This document shows, piece after piece, positions 14,795 through 23,101 of a stretch of 39,903 nt of DNA. The number at the start of each line of letters is the position of its first letter. Position 1 is the stretch's first letter. The position numbers and the translations under genes are program-made. This DNA comes from Allosalinactinospora lopnorensis (GTDB taxonomy: Bacteria > Actinomycetota > Actinomycetes > Streptosporangiales > Streptosporangiaceae). The stretch spans positions 1 through 39,903 of the forward strand of contig NZ_LAJC01000057.1 in NCBI RefSeq assembly GCF_000981225.1, in the 5' to 3' direction. The notes beneath the pieces are model-generated. The model did no database searches. It saw nothing but the letters and a program-made list of their open reading frames with translations, and had not been told where the DNA came from.

Positions 14795-17281
14795 CTATCC
14801 GCCGCGCAGCTCCACGAGCACGCCCGGCAGATCGTCCGGTTTGACCAGGACATCGCGCGCTTTGGAACCCTCGCTCGGCCCGACCACGTCCCGGCTCTCC
14901 ATGAGATCCATGAGCCTTCCGGCCTTGGCGAATCCCACCCGCAGCTTGCGCTGCAGCATCGACGTGGAGCCGAACTGGGTGGTGACCACCAGTTCGATGG
15001 CCTGAGTCAGCAGTTCGAGGTCATCGCCGACTTCCTCGTCGATCTCCTTCTTCTTGGCCTCGACGGTACCGACATCGTCGCGGTAGCTGGGCTCGGCCTG
15101 CTTCTTGCAGTGGTCGACGATCCCCCGGATCTCCTTCTCGGTGACCCAGGCGTTCTGCAGCCGGATGGGCTTGGCCGCGCCCATGGGCAGGAACAGCGCG
15201 TCGCCCTTGCCCACCAGCTTCTCGGCGCCCGGCTGGTCCAGGATGACCCGGCTGTCGGAGAGACTGGAGGTGGCGAACGCCAGCCGTGAGGGCACGTTCG
15301 CCTTGATCAGCCCCGTGACGACGTCGACGCTGGGCCGCTGGGTGGCCAGGACCAGGTGGATTCCGGCCGCCCGGGCCAGCTGGGTGATGCGGACGATGGC
15401 GTCCTCCACGTCGCGCGGCGCGACCATCATCAAGTCCGCCAGCTCGTCGACGATGACGAGCAGATAGGGGTAGGGCTCGTACTCGCGCTCGCTTCCCGGC
15501 GGGGCCGTGAGCTCCCCCGTGCGCACGGCGGCGTTGAAGTCGTCGATGTGCCGGTATCCGGAGGCGGCGAGATCGTCGTAGCGGCGGTCCATCTCGCCCA
15601 CGACCCACTGCAGGGCGTCGGCGGCCTTCTTCGGGCTGGTGATGATCGGGGTGATCAGGTGCGGGATCCCCTCGTACATGTTCAGCTCGACCCGCTTGGG
15701 GTCGACCAGGACGAGCCGCACCTCGTCGGGGGTGGCTCGCATCATGATCGAGGTGATGAACCCGTTGATGCAGGTGGACTTGCCCGCGCCGGTGGCCCCG
15801 GCGACGAGCACGTGCGGCATCTTGGCGAGGTTGGCCACCACTGTGGAGCCCTCGATGTCCTTGCCGAGCCCCACGAGCATCGGGTGGTCGTCGGAGGTTG
15901 CCGATGTGGACCTCATGACGTCGCCGAGGCTGACGATGTCCTTGTCGGTGTTGGGGATCTCCACCCCGATGGCCGACTTGCCGGGGATCGGCGACTGGAT
16001 CCGGACGTCCGCGCTCTTCACCGCGAGCGAGATGTTCTTGGACAGCGCGGTGACCTTCTCGACCTTGACCGCCGGGCCGAGTTCGATCTCATAGCGGGTG
16101 ACGGTGGGCCCGCGGGTGAAGCCGGTGATCTCGGCGTCGATGTTGAACTGCTCCATCACCCCGGTGAGGGCCTCCACCACGGCGTCGTTGGCCTTGGTGC
16201 GGGCCTTGGGAGGGCTTCCGGGCTTGAGCGTCTGCGGCGGGGGCAGTTCGTAGTCCCCGTCGACGACGCGCGTGGGGATCGACAGCTGCTCCGCGCTCTC
16301 CGGGGCGGAGGTCGGCTCCGGCGGGGGAGACGGCTTGACCTTCTCCTCGGTCGCGGCGACGACCGGGGAGTCGTAGGGCCGCTCGTTGCTCCCGGCGACG
16401 GTCTCGGCCTCGCCGCTCGCGTCCGCGCTCTTCTTCGGCCGCGCGGTGCGCTTGCGCTTCGGGCCCTTGTCGCCGTCGAAGATGTCCACGCCGGAGTCGG
16501 GGCCGTCCTCGGGCCGCATCAGCTCGCCGAACAGCCCGCGGAGGCGCTCCGGGATGCGGTAGATCGGGGTGGCCGTGACCACCAGCAGGCCGAACACCAG
16601 GAGCATGCAGAGCAGCGCTCCGGTGATCCACGGGGTGATGAGCAGGCTCAACGGCCCGGAGGCGGCGAATCCGATCAGCCCGCCGGCACGGTGCATCGCC
16701 TCCTCCCCCTCGGCCGGCCACGGGATGCCGTGGCCGATGTGAATCAGTCCGAGCAACCCGACCAGCAGTGCCGTGGAACCGATGGCCAGCCGTCCGACAT
16801 CGGTCTCCCCGTTACCGGGGGTGCGCATGAGCCGCCAGGCGAACGGCAGGAACACCAGTGGCAGCACCGGGGAGAAGGTGCCGAACGTCCCCACGACGAC
16901 CGTGCGGGTGATCTCCGGCAGCGGGCCGCTGGTCTCCCACCACACCGCCGCCGCGATGAGCAGCCCAAGGGCGAGCAGGACCAGGCCCAGACCGTCGCGG
17001 CGCAGGTCGGGGTCGAGGTCGCGCGCGCTCCGCCCGACGGTCCGCGCGATACCGCCCACTGTGTGCGCGAGGAGCTTCCAGGCCAGCAGCAGGCCCTGCC
17101 CGATCCAGGTGGCCAGAAGGGCGATAGGCCCCTCGGGTGCGCTCTTCTGCGGAGCCTTCCGGGCACGCGAGGAGGACGACCCGGACGATCCGCGGGTCGC
17201 CGACTTCTTCTTGCCCGAACCGCCACTCTTGGACGCTCCGCCACCGGAACGCTGAGGGGGTCTGGGCGCACGGGTGGCCAT
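14795..17281 (-). CDS. ftsK: DNA translocase FtsK/SpoIIIE
   Basis: 828 residues from ATG 17281; a GTG nine codons upstream lacks an SD. A basic Ser/Lys/Arg-rich start is followed by four membrane segments (about 80-240), a charged linker, the FtsK alpha domain (VKVEKVTALSKNISLAVK), and the RecA-like motor with Walker A GATGAGKS (495-502, K501) and Walker B LLVIVDELADLM. The C-terminal gamma winged helix (TTQFGSTSMLQRKLRVGFAK) reads KOPS/SRS-type DNA polarity. The protein pumps chromosomal DNA through the septum during division or sporulation. Neighbours rnj and dapA upstream and a RodZ-like gene downstream form the usual actinobacterial order. Length is normal for the family. Confidence 0.96.
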   Translation of the reverse strand: MATRAPRPPQRSGGGASKSGGSGKKKSATRGSSGSSSSRARKAPQKSAPEGPIALLATWIGQGLLLAWKLLAHTVGGIARTVGRSARDLDPDLRRDGLGLVLLALGLLIAAAVWWETSGPLPEITRTVVVGTFGTFSPVLPLVFLPFAWRLMRTPGNGETDVGRLAIGSTALLVGLLGLIHIGHGIPWPAEGEEAMHRAGGLIGFAASGPLSLLITPWITGALLCMLLVFGLLVVTATPIYRIPERLRGLFGELMRPEDGPDSGVDIFDGDKGPKRKRTARPKKSADASGEAETVAGSNERPYDSPVVAATEEKVKPSPPPEPTSAPESAEQLSIPTRVVDGDYELPPPQTLKPGSPPKARTKANDAVVEALTGVMEQFNIDAEITGFTRGPTVTRYEIELGPAVKVEKVTALSKNISLAVKSADVRIQSPIPGKSAIGVEIPNTDKDIVSLGDVMRSTSATSDDHPMLVGLGKDIEGSTVVANLAKMPHVLVAGATGAGKSTCINGFITSIMMRATPDEVRLVLVDPKRVELNMYEGIPHLITPIITSPKKAADALQWVVGEMDRRYDDLAASGYRHIDDFNAAVRTGELTAPPGSEREYEPYPYLLVIVDELADLMMVAPRDVEDAIVRITQLARAAGIHLVLATQRPSVDVVTGLIKANVPSRLAFATSSLSDSRVILDQPGAEKLVGKGDALFLPMGAAKPIRLQNAWVTEKEIRGIVDHCKKQAEPSYRDDVGTVEAKKKEIDEEVGDDLELLTQAIELVVTTQFGSTSMLQRKLRVGFAKAGRLMDLMESRDVVGPSEGSKARDVLVKPDDLPGVLVELRGG

Positions 17282-17350
17282 GGTGAGCAGCCTACTAAGC
17301 GAGGCCACCGCGAGCGACGCCGCAGCCCGGCGTGTCGCCCCGCCCCCGGA

Positions 17351-19036
17351 TCAGACCTCGATGATCACCGGGACGATCATCGGGCGGCGCCGGTAGGTCT
17401 CGTTGACCCAACGGCCGACCCCCCTGCGCACCAACTGGCGCAACTGCGCAGGGTCGTTGATGCCATCGGCCGCGGCCCGTTCCAGCGACTCCTGGAGCTT
17501 CGGGATCACCTCGTCGTAGGCCTCGACGTCGATGCCCGCGCCGCGGGTGTGGATCTCGGGCTCCCCGAGCGTCTTGCCCGAGGTGGAGTCCACCGCGATG
17601 ACCACGGACACGAACCCCTCCTCGCCGAGGATCCGGCGGTCCTTCAGCGCGGGCTCGGTGACGTCCCCGACCGAGGCGCCGTCCACGTAGACATAGCCCG
17701 CGGGAACCGCGCCGACGACCCGCGCCCGACTCTCGTAGAGGTCTACGACGACGCCGTCCTCAGCGATGACGACCCGGTCCTCGGGCACGCCGGTGAGCCT
17801 GGCCAGGTGCGCGTGCGCGCGCATGTGCCGCCACTCGCCGTGCACCGGCAGGACGTTGCGCGGCTTGACCATGTTGAGCACGTACATCAGCTCGCCCGCG
17901 GGCGCGTGCCCCGAGACGTGGACCAGCGCGTTGCCCTTGTGCACGACCTTGGCGCCCCAGCGGGTGAGGCCGTTGATCACCCGGTTCACCGAGTTCTCGT
18001 TGCCGGGGATGAGCGAGGAGGCGAGCACTACGGTGTCCCCCTCCTCGATCCGGATCTGGTGGTCGCGGTTGGCCATGCGGGTCAGCGCCGACATGGGCTC
18101 GCCCTGGGACCCGGTGGAGATCAGGACGGCGTCGCCCGAGTCGAGCTCGTCGAGCTCCTTGACGTCGACGAGCAGGTCGCCGGGGACGGTCAGGTAGCCC
18201 AGGTCGCGCGCGATGTTCATGTTGCGCACCATCGAACGCCCCACGAAGGCGACCTTGCGGCCGTGCGCCTTCGCGGCGTCGAGCACCTGCTGCACGCGGT
18301 GGATGTGCGAGGCGAAGCAGGCGACGATGATGCGCTGCTCGGCCTGGCTGAAGACGTCGTCGACCACCGCGGAGATGTCGCGCTCGCTGGTGACGAAGCC
18401 GGGGACCTCGGCGTTGGTGGAGTCGGACAGCAGCAGGTCGACCCCTTCGCCGCCGATCCGGGCGAATCCGGCCAGATCGGTGAGGCGGCCGTCGAGCGGC
18501 AGCTGGTCCATCTTGAAGTCGCCGGTGTGCAGCAGGGTGCCGGCCGGTGTCCGGATGGCGATCGCCAACGCGTCCGGGATGGAGTGGTTGACCGAGAGGA
18601 ACTCCAGGTCGAAGATTCCGAACGAATGCCGCTCCCCCTCGGAGACCTGCACGGTCTCGGGCTTGATGCGGTGCTCCCCCAGCTTGGCGGTCAGCAGCGC
18701 CAGGGTGAGGCGCGACCCCACGAGCGGGATGTCGGGCCGCTCACGCAGCAGGAACGGCACGGCGCCGATGTGGTCCTCGTGGCCGTGGGTGAGCACGAGG
18801 GCCTCGACGTCGTCGAGCCGGTCGCGGATGTAGTCGAAGTCCGGCAGGATCAGGTCCACGCCGGGCTGCTCCTCCTCGGGAAACAGCACACCGCAGTCGA
18901 TGATCAGCAGCCGACCGTCGTACTCGAAGACGGTCATGTTCCGGCCGATCTCACCGAGCCCGCCCAGAGCCACCACCCTCAGTGCTCCGGCACCGAGCGG
19001 CGGCGGCGGGCCCAGCTCGGGGTGCGGGTGACTCAT
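17351..19036 (-). CDS. rnj: Ribonuclease J
   Basis: 561 residues from ATG 19036, overlapping the dapA TGA (ATGA). It is a beta-CASP metallo-beta-lactamase: zinc motif LTHGHEDHIG (H84, H86, D88, H89), HTGDFKMDQ, LLSDSTNAEVPGFV, beta-CASP motifs STGSQGEPM and VHVSGHAPAGEL, and NVLPVHGEWRHM. The C-terminal domain (about 450-561) is complete. RNase J combines 5'-3' exonuclease and endonuclease activity in rRNA and mRNA processing. Some annotations of this locus carry the name of a polyketide sporulation protein; the catalytic motifs here support an active nuclease. Coupling to dapA is a conserved actinobacterial arrangement with no obvious metabolic link. Confidence 0.96.
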   Translation of the reverse strand: MSHPHPELGPPPPLGAGALRVVALGGLGEIGRNMTVFEYDGRLLIIDCGVLFPEEEQPGVDLILPDFDYIRDRLDDVEALVLTHGHEDHIGAVPFLLRERPDIPLVGSRLTLALLTAKLGEHRIKPETVQVSEGERHSFGIFDLEFLSVNHSIPDALAIAIRTPAGTLLHTGDFKMDQLPLDGRLTDLAGFARIGGEGVDLLLSDSTNAEVPGFVTSERDISAVVDDVFSQAEQRIIVACFASHIHRVQQVLDAAKAHGRKVAFVGRSMVRNMNIARDLGYLTVPGDLLVDVKELDELDSGDAVLISTGSQGEPMSALTRMANRDHQIRIEEGDTVVLASSLIPGNENSVNRVINGLTRWGAKVVHKGNALVHVSGHAPAGELMYVLNMVKPRNVLPVHGEWRHMRAHAHLARLTGVPEDRVVIAEDGVVVDLYESRARVVGAVPAGYVYVDGASVGDVTEPALKDRRILGEEGFVSVVIAVDSTSGKTLGEPEIHTRGAGIDVEAYDEVIPKLQESLERAAADGINDPAQLRQLVRRGVGRWVNETYRRRPMIVPVIIEV

Positions 19037-20010
19037 GCGGATCCTTCCGTAAGACGCTCGACTCCCACGGCGCTGGCCGGAACCGCCTGGTGCGGGGCGA
19101 GCCCGATCGGCCCCTTGACTCCGGCCGCCGCGAGGTCCTCGCGCAGCAGCGCCTGCAGCTCGCCGGAGGCGTCGGCGAGCGGTGTCCGCACCGAACCGCC
19201 CGGCAGGCCGAACATGTTCAGCACGGCCTTGGTGGTGATCACACCCTGGGTGCGGAAGATACCCGTGTAGACCGGGGTGAGGCGGCGGTGGATGGCCAGG
19301 GCGCGGTCGACGTCGCCGGACCGGTAGGCGTCGATCATGTCGTGCAGGTCGGCGCCGACGATGTGCCCGACCACACTGACGAACCCGACCGCGCCGACCG
19401 ACAGCAGCGGCAGGTTGAGGATGTCGGAGCCGCAGTAGTAGGCGAGGTCGGTGCGTTCCATGACCCACGAGCTGGCGCCGAGGTCGTCCTTGGCGTCCTT
19501 GTTCGCGACGATGCGCGAGTGCTCGGCCAGCCGGACCAGTGTCTCCGAGGCGATCGGCACACCGGTGCGGCCGGGGATGTCGTAGAGCATCACCGGCAGT
19601 TCGGTGGCGTCGGCGATGGCCTGGAAATGCCGGATCAGCCCCTCTTGGGGCGGCTTGTTGTAGTAGGGCGTCACGGTGAGCAGCCCGTGCGCACCGGCTC
19701 GCTGGGCGGCTTCGGCGAGCTCGATGCTGTGCCGGGTGTCGTTGGTGCCGACGCCGGCGACGACGGTGGCGCGGTCGCCGACGGCTTCCAGGACGGCGCG
19801 CAGCAGCCGGTCCTTCTCGCCGTCGCTCGTGGTGGGCGACTCGCCCGTGGTACCGCTAATGATGAGGCCGTCATTGCGCTGCTCGTCGACCAGGTAGGTG
19901 GCGAGCCGGGCGGCGCCGTCGTAGTCGACGTCCCCGTCTTCCTGCATCGGAGTGACCATCGCGGTCAACATCTGGCCGAAGGGCGCGTTCGGTGAAGTGC
20001 TGCCTACCAT
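19033..20010 (-). CDS. dapA: 4-hydroxy-tetrahydrodipicolinate synthase
   Basis: 325 residues from ATG 20010, where family similarity starts (APFGQMLTAMVTP). Key residues are present: GTTGE (53-57), Y143 in LYDIPGRTG, and the Schiff-base lysine K171 in ANKDAKDD. The enzyme condenses pyruvate with aspartate semialdehyde at the entry to lysine and meso-diaminopimelate synthesis; dapB, the next enzyme, lies separately at 26729-27472. The SD for this start is poor (GGAACG). An in-frame ATG at 20136 behind a G-run would add 42 residues of unusual composition and overlap the structured region upstream, so I prefer the shorter form. It is the first gene of the dapA-rnj-ftsK block. Confidence 0.93.
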   Translation of the reverse strand: MVGSTSPNAPFGQMLTAMVTPMQEDGDVDYDGAARLATYLVDEQRNDGLIISGTTGESPTTSDGEKDRLLRAVLEAVGDRATVVAGVGTNDTRHSIELAEAAQRAGAHGLLTVTPYYNKPPQEGLIRHFQAIADATELPVMLYDIPGRTGVPIASETLVRLAEHSRIVANKDAKDDLGASSWVMERTDLAYYCGSDILNLPLLSVGAVGFVSVVGHIVGADLHDMIDAYRSGDVDRALAIHRRLTPVYTGIFRTQGVITTKAVLNMFGLPGGSVRTPLADASGELQALLREDLAAAGVKGPIGLAPHQAVPASAVGVERLTEGSA

Positions 20011-20401
20011 CGCGTTCCAGGCAGTACCGTCGGCGTGCGGTCGACGGGGGGAAGGTTTTCCCTGTCCTGCCTTTCCTCCTCTCAATGGACCGTGTGAACG
20101 TCGCGTGCCCTCGGGCACCGGGCAGGGATCGTTCATCGCCCCCCGCCTGAGGAGGCGAGACGCCCCCTCCCCGCAGGAGGGGGAGGAGTCACAGGGAAAA
20201 CGTATCGCGCCCGGAGCCCGCTCGACGCCACCTGAGCCGGTCGAACTGGATTTTACGGACGTTCGGGCCGTTGAGGGGACCACCGGCGTGTCACCGGTCA
20301 CCCCTCGCCCGCTCTCTGTTCCGTACCGGGTTCCCGGAAACAGCGGGTGGCCCGCACCGGAGCCGCGCGGGCCACCCGCAACGTCGGCGGGGCGGCCCAG
20401 G
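20011..20401 (-). other. Intergenic region upstream of dapA with candidate structured leader RNA
   Basis: 391 bases without a clear gene. On the minus strand a TAAAAT hexamer (20250-20255) could be the dapA -10 element. Downstream of it, an 11-bp perfect inverted repeat (ACAGGGAAAAC 20191-20201 with GTTTTCCCTGT 20055-20065) would close a 125-base loop. The loop contains a 7-bp hairpin (20166-20186), a 5-bp hairpin (20144-20157), and a two-part stem: TGAACG/CGTTCA (20095-20100 with 20130-20135) around GTGCCC-TC-GGGCAC (20105-20118). This has the form of a multi-branched cis-regulatory RNA ending about 45 bases before the dapA ATG. I do not recognise a known riboswitch class. The left part contains the terminator of the preceding gene. 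Confidence 0.45.
20343..20379 (-). terminator. Terminator downstream of the YvlD-like gene
   Basis: Perfect 13-bp stem GCGGGTGGCCCGC with its reverse complement around an 11-base loop, 23 bases after the stop codon at 20402. No long T-run, as is usual in high-GC genomes. Confidence 0.75.
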
Positions 20402-20785
20402 TCAGTCCCTCTCCCCTCCGTCCGGCAGGAACAGGCTGAGCAGCCAGCTCACCACCGCTACGACGATCGCGCCCCAGAAGGCCGGCCAGAAGCCGTCGAT
20501 GGTGAAGGCGAGGCCGATCTGCTCGGCCGCCCACGCGGTGAGCATGAGCAGCAGGGCGTTCACGACCAGGGCGATCAGCCCCAGGGTGAGGACGTAGAAG
20601 GCGCAGCCCACGGTCTTGACGATCGGCTTGATGACGGCGTTGACCACACCGAAGATGGCCCCGACCGCCAGGTAGACGAGGATCTGCTCACTCGCCGTCC
20701 CCGCGGTGACGTTGATCCCCTGGATCAGGAACACCGCTGCCCAGAGGGCGATCGCGTTCACGATTATTCGGATGATGATGCTCAC
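20402..20785 (-). CDS. YvlD/phage-holin-4-family four-TM membrane protein
   Basis: 127 residues from GTG 20785 (SIIIRIIVNAIALWAAVFLI), with GGGAG nine bases upstream. Four hydrophobic segments and the family pattern FGVVNAVIKPIVK, LTLGLIALVVNALLLMLTAW and FWPAFWGAIVVAVVSWLLSL match pfam04020 (YvlD, 4-TM phage holin superfamily). Despite the family name these chromosomal proteins are not linked to a prophage; YvlD-type proteins are associated with envelope stress. No phage genes surround it. It is monocistronic with its own terminator. The molecular role is unknown. Confidence 0.85.
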   Translation of the reverse strand: MSIIIRIIVNAIALWAAVFLIQGINVTAGTASEQILVYLAVGAIFGVVNAVIKPIVKTVGCAFYVLTLGLIALVVNALLLMLTAWAAEQIGLAFTIDGFWPAFWGAIVVAVVSWLLSLFLPDGGERD

Positions 20786-20993
20786 GCCCCGATGCTCCCA
20801 CGGACTCCCACATGCGGAAACCAGCACGGTTCCAGATGGGGGGAGCACCAGGGTTTTCAGGGAGGGCGGCGCGGGGGAACGCTCTAAGGGGCGGCCGCGG
20901 CGCCGTTCCGGCGTCCCGCCGTTTGGCCTGGTGCCGGCGGGCTGCGACGATTCCTACCGGCAGCGGGTACCCGACCCTGGATGAGAGCACACT

Positions 20994-21569
20994 GTGTCAG
21001 CGTCTGCGTCAGCTCCGGCGCCCGGTCAGCGATTCGTCCGATCCGCCCGGCGCGAGGACGTCGACGCCATCGTGGCCATCCAGGTCGCGGCGTGGCGGGC
21101 CATGTACGCGCCGATGCTGCCCGCCGAGGTGATGGAGGAGCTGGCGGGCGACGAGGCCGGAGAGCGGTTCCGCGAGCAGTGGCGCGGCTCCCTGGAGAGC
21201 CCGCCCACGTCCTGGCACCGGCTCCTGGTGTCCACCGAGCAGCGCGAGGTCGTCGGGTTCACGGCGTTCGGTCCGGCCGGTGACCCCGACCTCTGGCCGG
21301 CGACCGACGCGGAGCTCTACGCGCTGCACGTGCACCCTGACCACACCCGGCTCGGGCACGGCAGCCGGCTGCTCAACGCGGCCGTGGACCATCTCGTCGA
21401 CGACAGGTTCCGCTCGCTCCACGTGTGGACCCTGGAGGAGCCGAACCCGCTTCGGAGGTTCATCGAGGCCGCCGGCTGGCGCCCCGACGGTGCCCGGCGC
21501 GAGCTGGACGTGGGTGTGCGGATCCCGATGCTCCGGTTCCACGCGGCGATCAGCGAGCAGCAGGCCTGA
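20994..21569 (+). CDS. GNAT-family N-acetyltransferase
   Basis: 191 residues from GTG 20994 (SASASAPAPGQRFVRSARRE). GNAT fold features: an N-terminal RxARxEDVDAIVAIQVAAWR helix, the beta4 strand AELYALHVHPDH, and the acetyl-CoA pyrophosphate loop RLGHGSRLLNAAV (Q/RxxGxG/A type), then EEPNPLRRFIEAAGW, the usual C-terminal motif. It transfers an acetyl group from acetyl-CoA to an amine, but the substrate cannot be inferred. It lies 144 bases upstream of menA on the same strand, with no functional link apparent. Confidence 0.88.
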   Translation: MSASASAPAPGQRFVRSARREDVDAIVAIQVAAWRAMYAPMLPAEVMEELAGDEAGERFREQWRGSLESPPTSWHRLLVSTEQREVVGFTAFGPAGDPDLWPATDAELYALHVHPDHTRLGHGSRLLNAAVDHLVDDRFRSLHVWTLEEPNPLRRFIEAAGWRPDGARRELDVGVRIPMLRFHAAISEQQA

Positions 21570-21712
21570 GGCGCCCCGCCGCGGGGCGGCCCGGCGAGCC
21601 GGACGCGCCGGATCCGGCGCTAACGTTGAAGCGCATACCGGACACCGATACCGGTCCAGGGCTGTCCGCACCCGCGCGGTCCGACCGGGCGAGGAAGAAA
21701 AGAGGCCGACGC

Positions 21713-22585
21713 GTGGCCACGGTCACCCAGTGGGTCGCGGGGGCGCGCCCGCGCACGTTGCCGAACTCGATCGTCCCGGTGGCGGTCGGCACCGGGGCCG
21801 CCATCGGCGCCGGCGCAGCGGTGTGGTGGAAGGCCCTCCTGGCGATGGTCGTCGCGCTGGCACTGCAGGTCGGTGTCAACTACGCCAACGACTACAGCGA
21901 CGGCGTCCGCGGGACCGACACCGAGGACCGGGTCGGGCCGACCCGGTTGACGGCCGCGCGGCTGGCCGCACCGCGCCGGGTGCTGGCGGCGGCCTGGGCC
22001 TGCTTCGCCGTGGCCGCGGTGGCGGGGCTGGTCCTGGTGGCCACGTCCTCGTGGTGGCTGCTGCTGGTGGGTGCGGCGGCGATCGCGGCCGGGTGGTTCT
22101 ACACCGGGGGCAGGCGCCCGTACGGGTACCGGGGTCTGGGCGAGGTGTCGGTGTTCGTGTTCTTCGGCCTGGTGGCGGTGGTCGGCACGACCTTCGTCCA
22201 GGCGGGCTGGGTTCCGTGGCAGACCTGGGTCGCGGCTGTCCCGGTCGGCCTGCTGTCGTGCTCGGTACTGGTGATCAACAACCTGCGGGACATCCCCACC
22301 GACTCCGCGACCGGGAAGATCACCCTCGCTGTCCGCCTCGGTGAGCCGGCCGCCCGTCGGCTGTACCTGGGGTGCGTACTGGCCGCGTTCGCGGTAGCGC
22401 TGGCGACGACCCCGGCGAGCCATTGGGTGCCGATCGTCCTCCTGGCCGCGCCGCTGGCGGGCCGGCCCGTCCGCCGTGTCGCCGGCGGCCAGACCGGCCG
22501 GGAGCTGGTTCTCGGCCTTGGGGAGACCGGGAAGCTGCAGCTAGCCTTCGGCCTGCTCTTCACCGCGGGGCTGGCCCTGGGCTGA
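21713..22585 (+). CDS. menA: 1,4-dihydroxy-2-naphthoate polyprenyltransferase
   Basis: 290 residues, the usual MenA length, from GTG 21713 with AGAGG seven bases upstream. The reading frame is open further upstream but that part overlaps the GNAT gene. It is a UbiA-superfamily membrane enzyme with about eight to nine TM segments. The two Asp-rich Mg-prenyl-diphosphate motifs are NYANDYSDGVRGTDTE and NNLRDIPTDSATGK. It attaches the polyprenyl chain to DHNA to form demethylmenaquinone, and the start VATVTQWVAGARPRTLPNSI is typical of MenA. No other menaquinone genes lie in the window. Confidence 0.94.
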   Translation: MATVTQWVAGARPRTLPNSIVPVAVGTGAAIGAGAAVWWKALLAMVVALALQVGVNYANDYSDGVRGTDTEDRVGPTRLTAARLAAPRRVLAAAWACFAVAAVAGLVLVATSSWWLLLVGAAAIAAGWFYTGGRRPYGYRGLGEVSVFVFFGLVAVVGTTFVQAGWVPWQTWVAAVPVGLLSCSVLVINNLRDIPTDSATGKITLAVRLGEPAARRLYLGCVLAAFAVALATTPASHWVPIVLLAAPLAGRPVRRVAGGQTGRELVLGLGETGKLQLAFGLLFTAGLALG

Positions 22586-22683
22586 CCGGGCGCGACCCCC
22601 TCGGAGGACCGCGGTTCCACCCCGTTCCGGCCACGTCCGGTCCCTGCTCCGTGGCCGATTCCACCCCTTCCGGGGAGTAACGT

Positions 22684-22932
22684 ACGGCCCCCGTCGAGAT
22701 CGACGGCTACACCGACAGCAAGGGGGCCGACTCCCACAACCAGCCGCTGTCGGAGGAGCGGGCCAGAGCCGTGGAGGAGGAGCTGAGCGGGCTGGTCGGC
22801 ACCGCCGACATCACGTTCGCGGTCGAAGGGCACGGTTCGGCGAACCCGGTCGCGCCGAACGAGATCGACGGCGAGGACAACCCCGAAGGGCGGGAGAAGA
22901 ACCGCCGGGGGGAGGTCCGCTTCCCCCGCTGA
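22684..22932 (+). pseudogene. 5'-truncated OmpA-like C-terminal domain remnant
   Basis: The frame reads VEIDGYTDSKGADSHNQ, LSEERARAVEEEL, ITFAVEGHGSANP and NEIDGEDNPEGREKNRR up to TGA 22930-22932. This is the second half of an OmpA/MotB peptidoglycan-binding domain, with the TDSxG and final NRR motifs intact. Immediately upstream, four codons before the first recognisable residue, is an in-frame TAA (22678-22680). There is no ATG, GTG or TTG start between the stop and the domain, and no signal peptide or first half of the domain upstream in any frame that I can see. It is therefore a decayed or truncated gene. The downstream part still has coding-like third-position GC, so the loss may be recent. 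Confidence 0.75.
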
Positions 22933-23040
22933 CCCGCCCTTCCCACGGCCGCACCGGCCGCGTACCGCCTTCCCTTTCCTTACCCTCTCCCCGTGCGCAG
23001 CCGGTGTTCCTACGGTTTGTGCCAGACTCCGGCGTAGTCC

Positions 23041-23074
23041 ATGTCACACGACGAGTAAGATCGTCGTGTGACAT
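23041..23074. promoter_or_regulatory. GylR operator: perfect palindrome over the gylR promoter
   Basis: Arms ATGTCACACGACGA (23041-23054) and its exact reverse complement (23061-23074) around the 6-base spacer GTAAGA. The spacer and first base of the right arm read TAAGAT (23056-23061), a good -10 hexamer, so a protein bound here would block transcription of gylR. This is the natural site for autoregulation by the IclR-type GylR. The gylR SD GGGAG (23085-23089) lies between this site and the ATG. Confidence 0.8.
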
Positions 23075-23101
23075 TGTCGTATTAGGGAGTGATGGAATCA
23101 C

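Noticed and set aside
15356-19270. A 1304-codon open frame on the plus strand across ftsK, rnj and dapA
   Set aside because: It is antisense to three genes with complete catalytic motifs, and its His/Asp/Val/Gly-rich, repetitive composition is what a high-GC reverse frame gives.
20055-20201. Known riboswitch (lysine, T-box, c-di-AMP) before dapA
   Set aside because: None of the conserved core motifs I know, such as the T-box AGGGUGG sequence, could be found.
20402-20785. Phage holin as a sign of a prophage
   Set aside because: Only the family name is phage-like; no lysin, integrase or structural gene is near.
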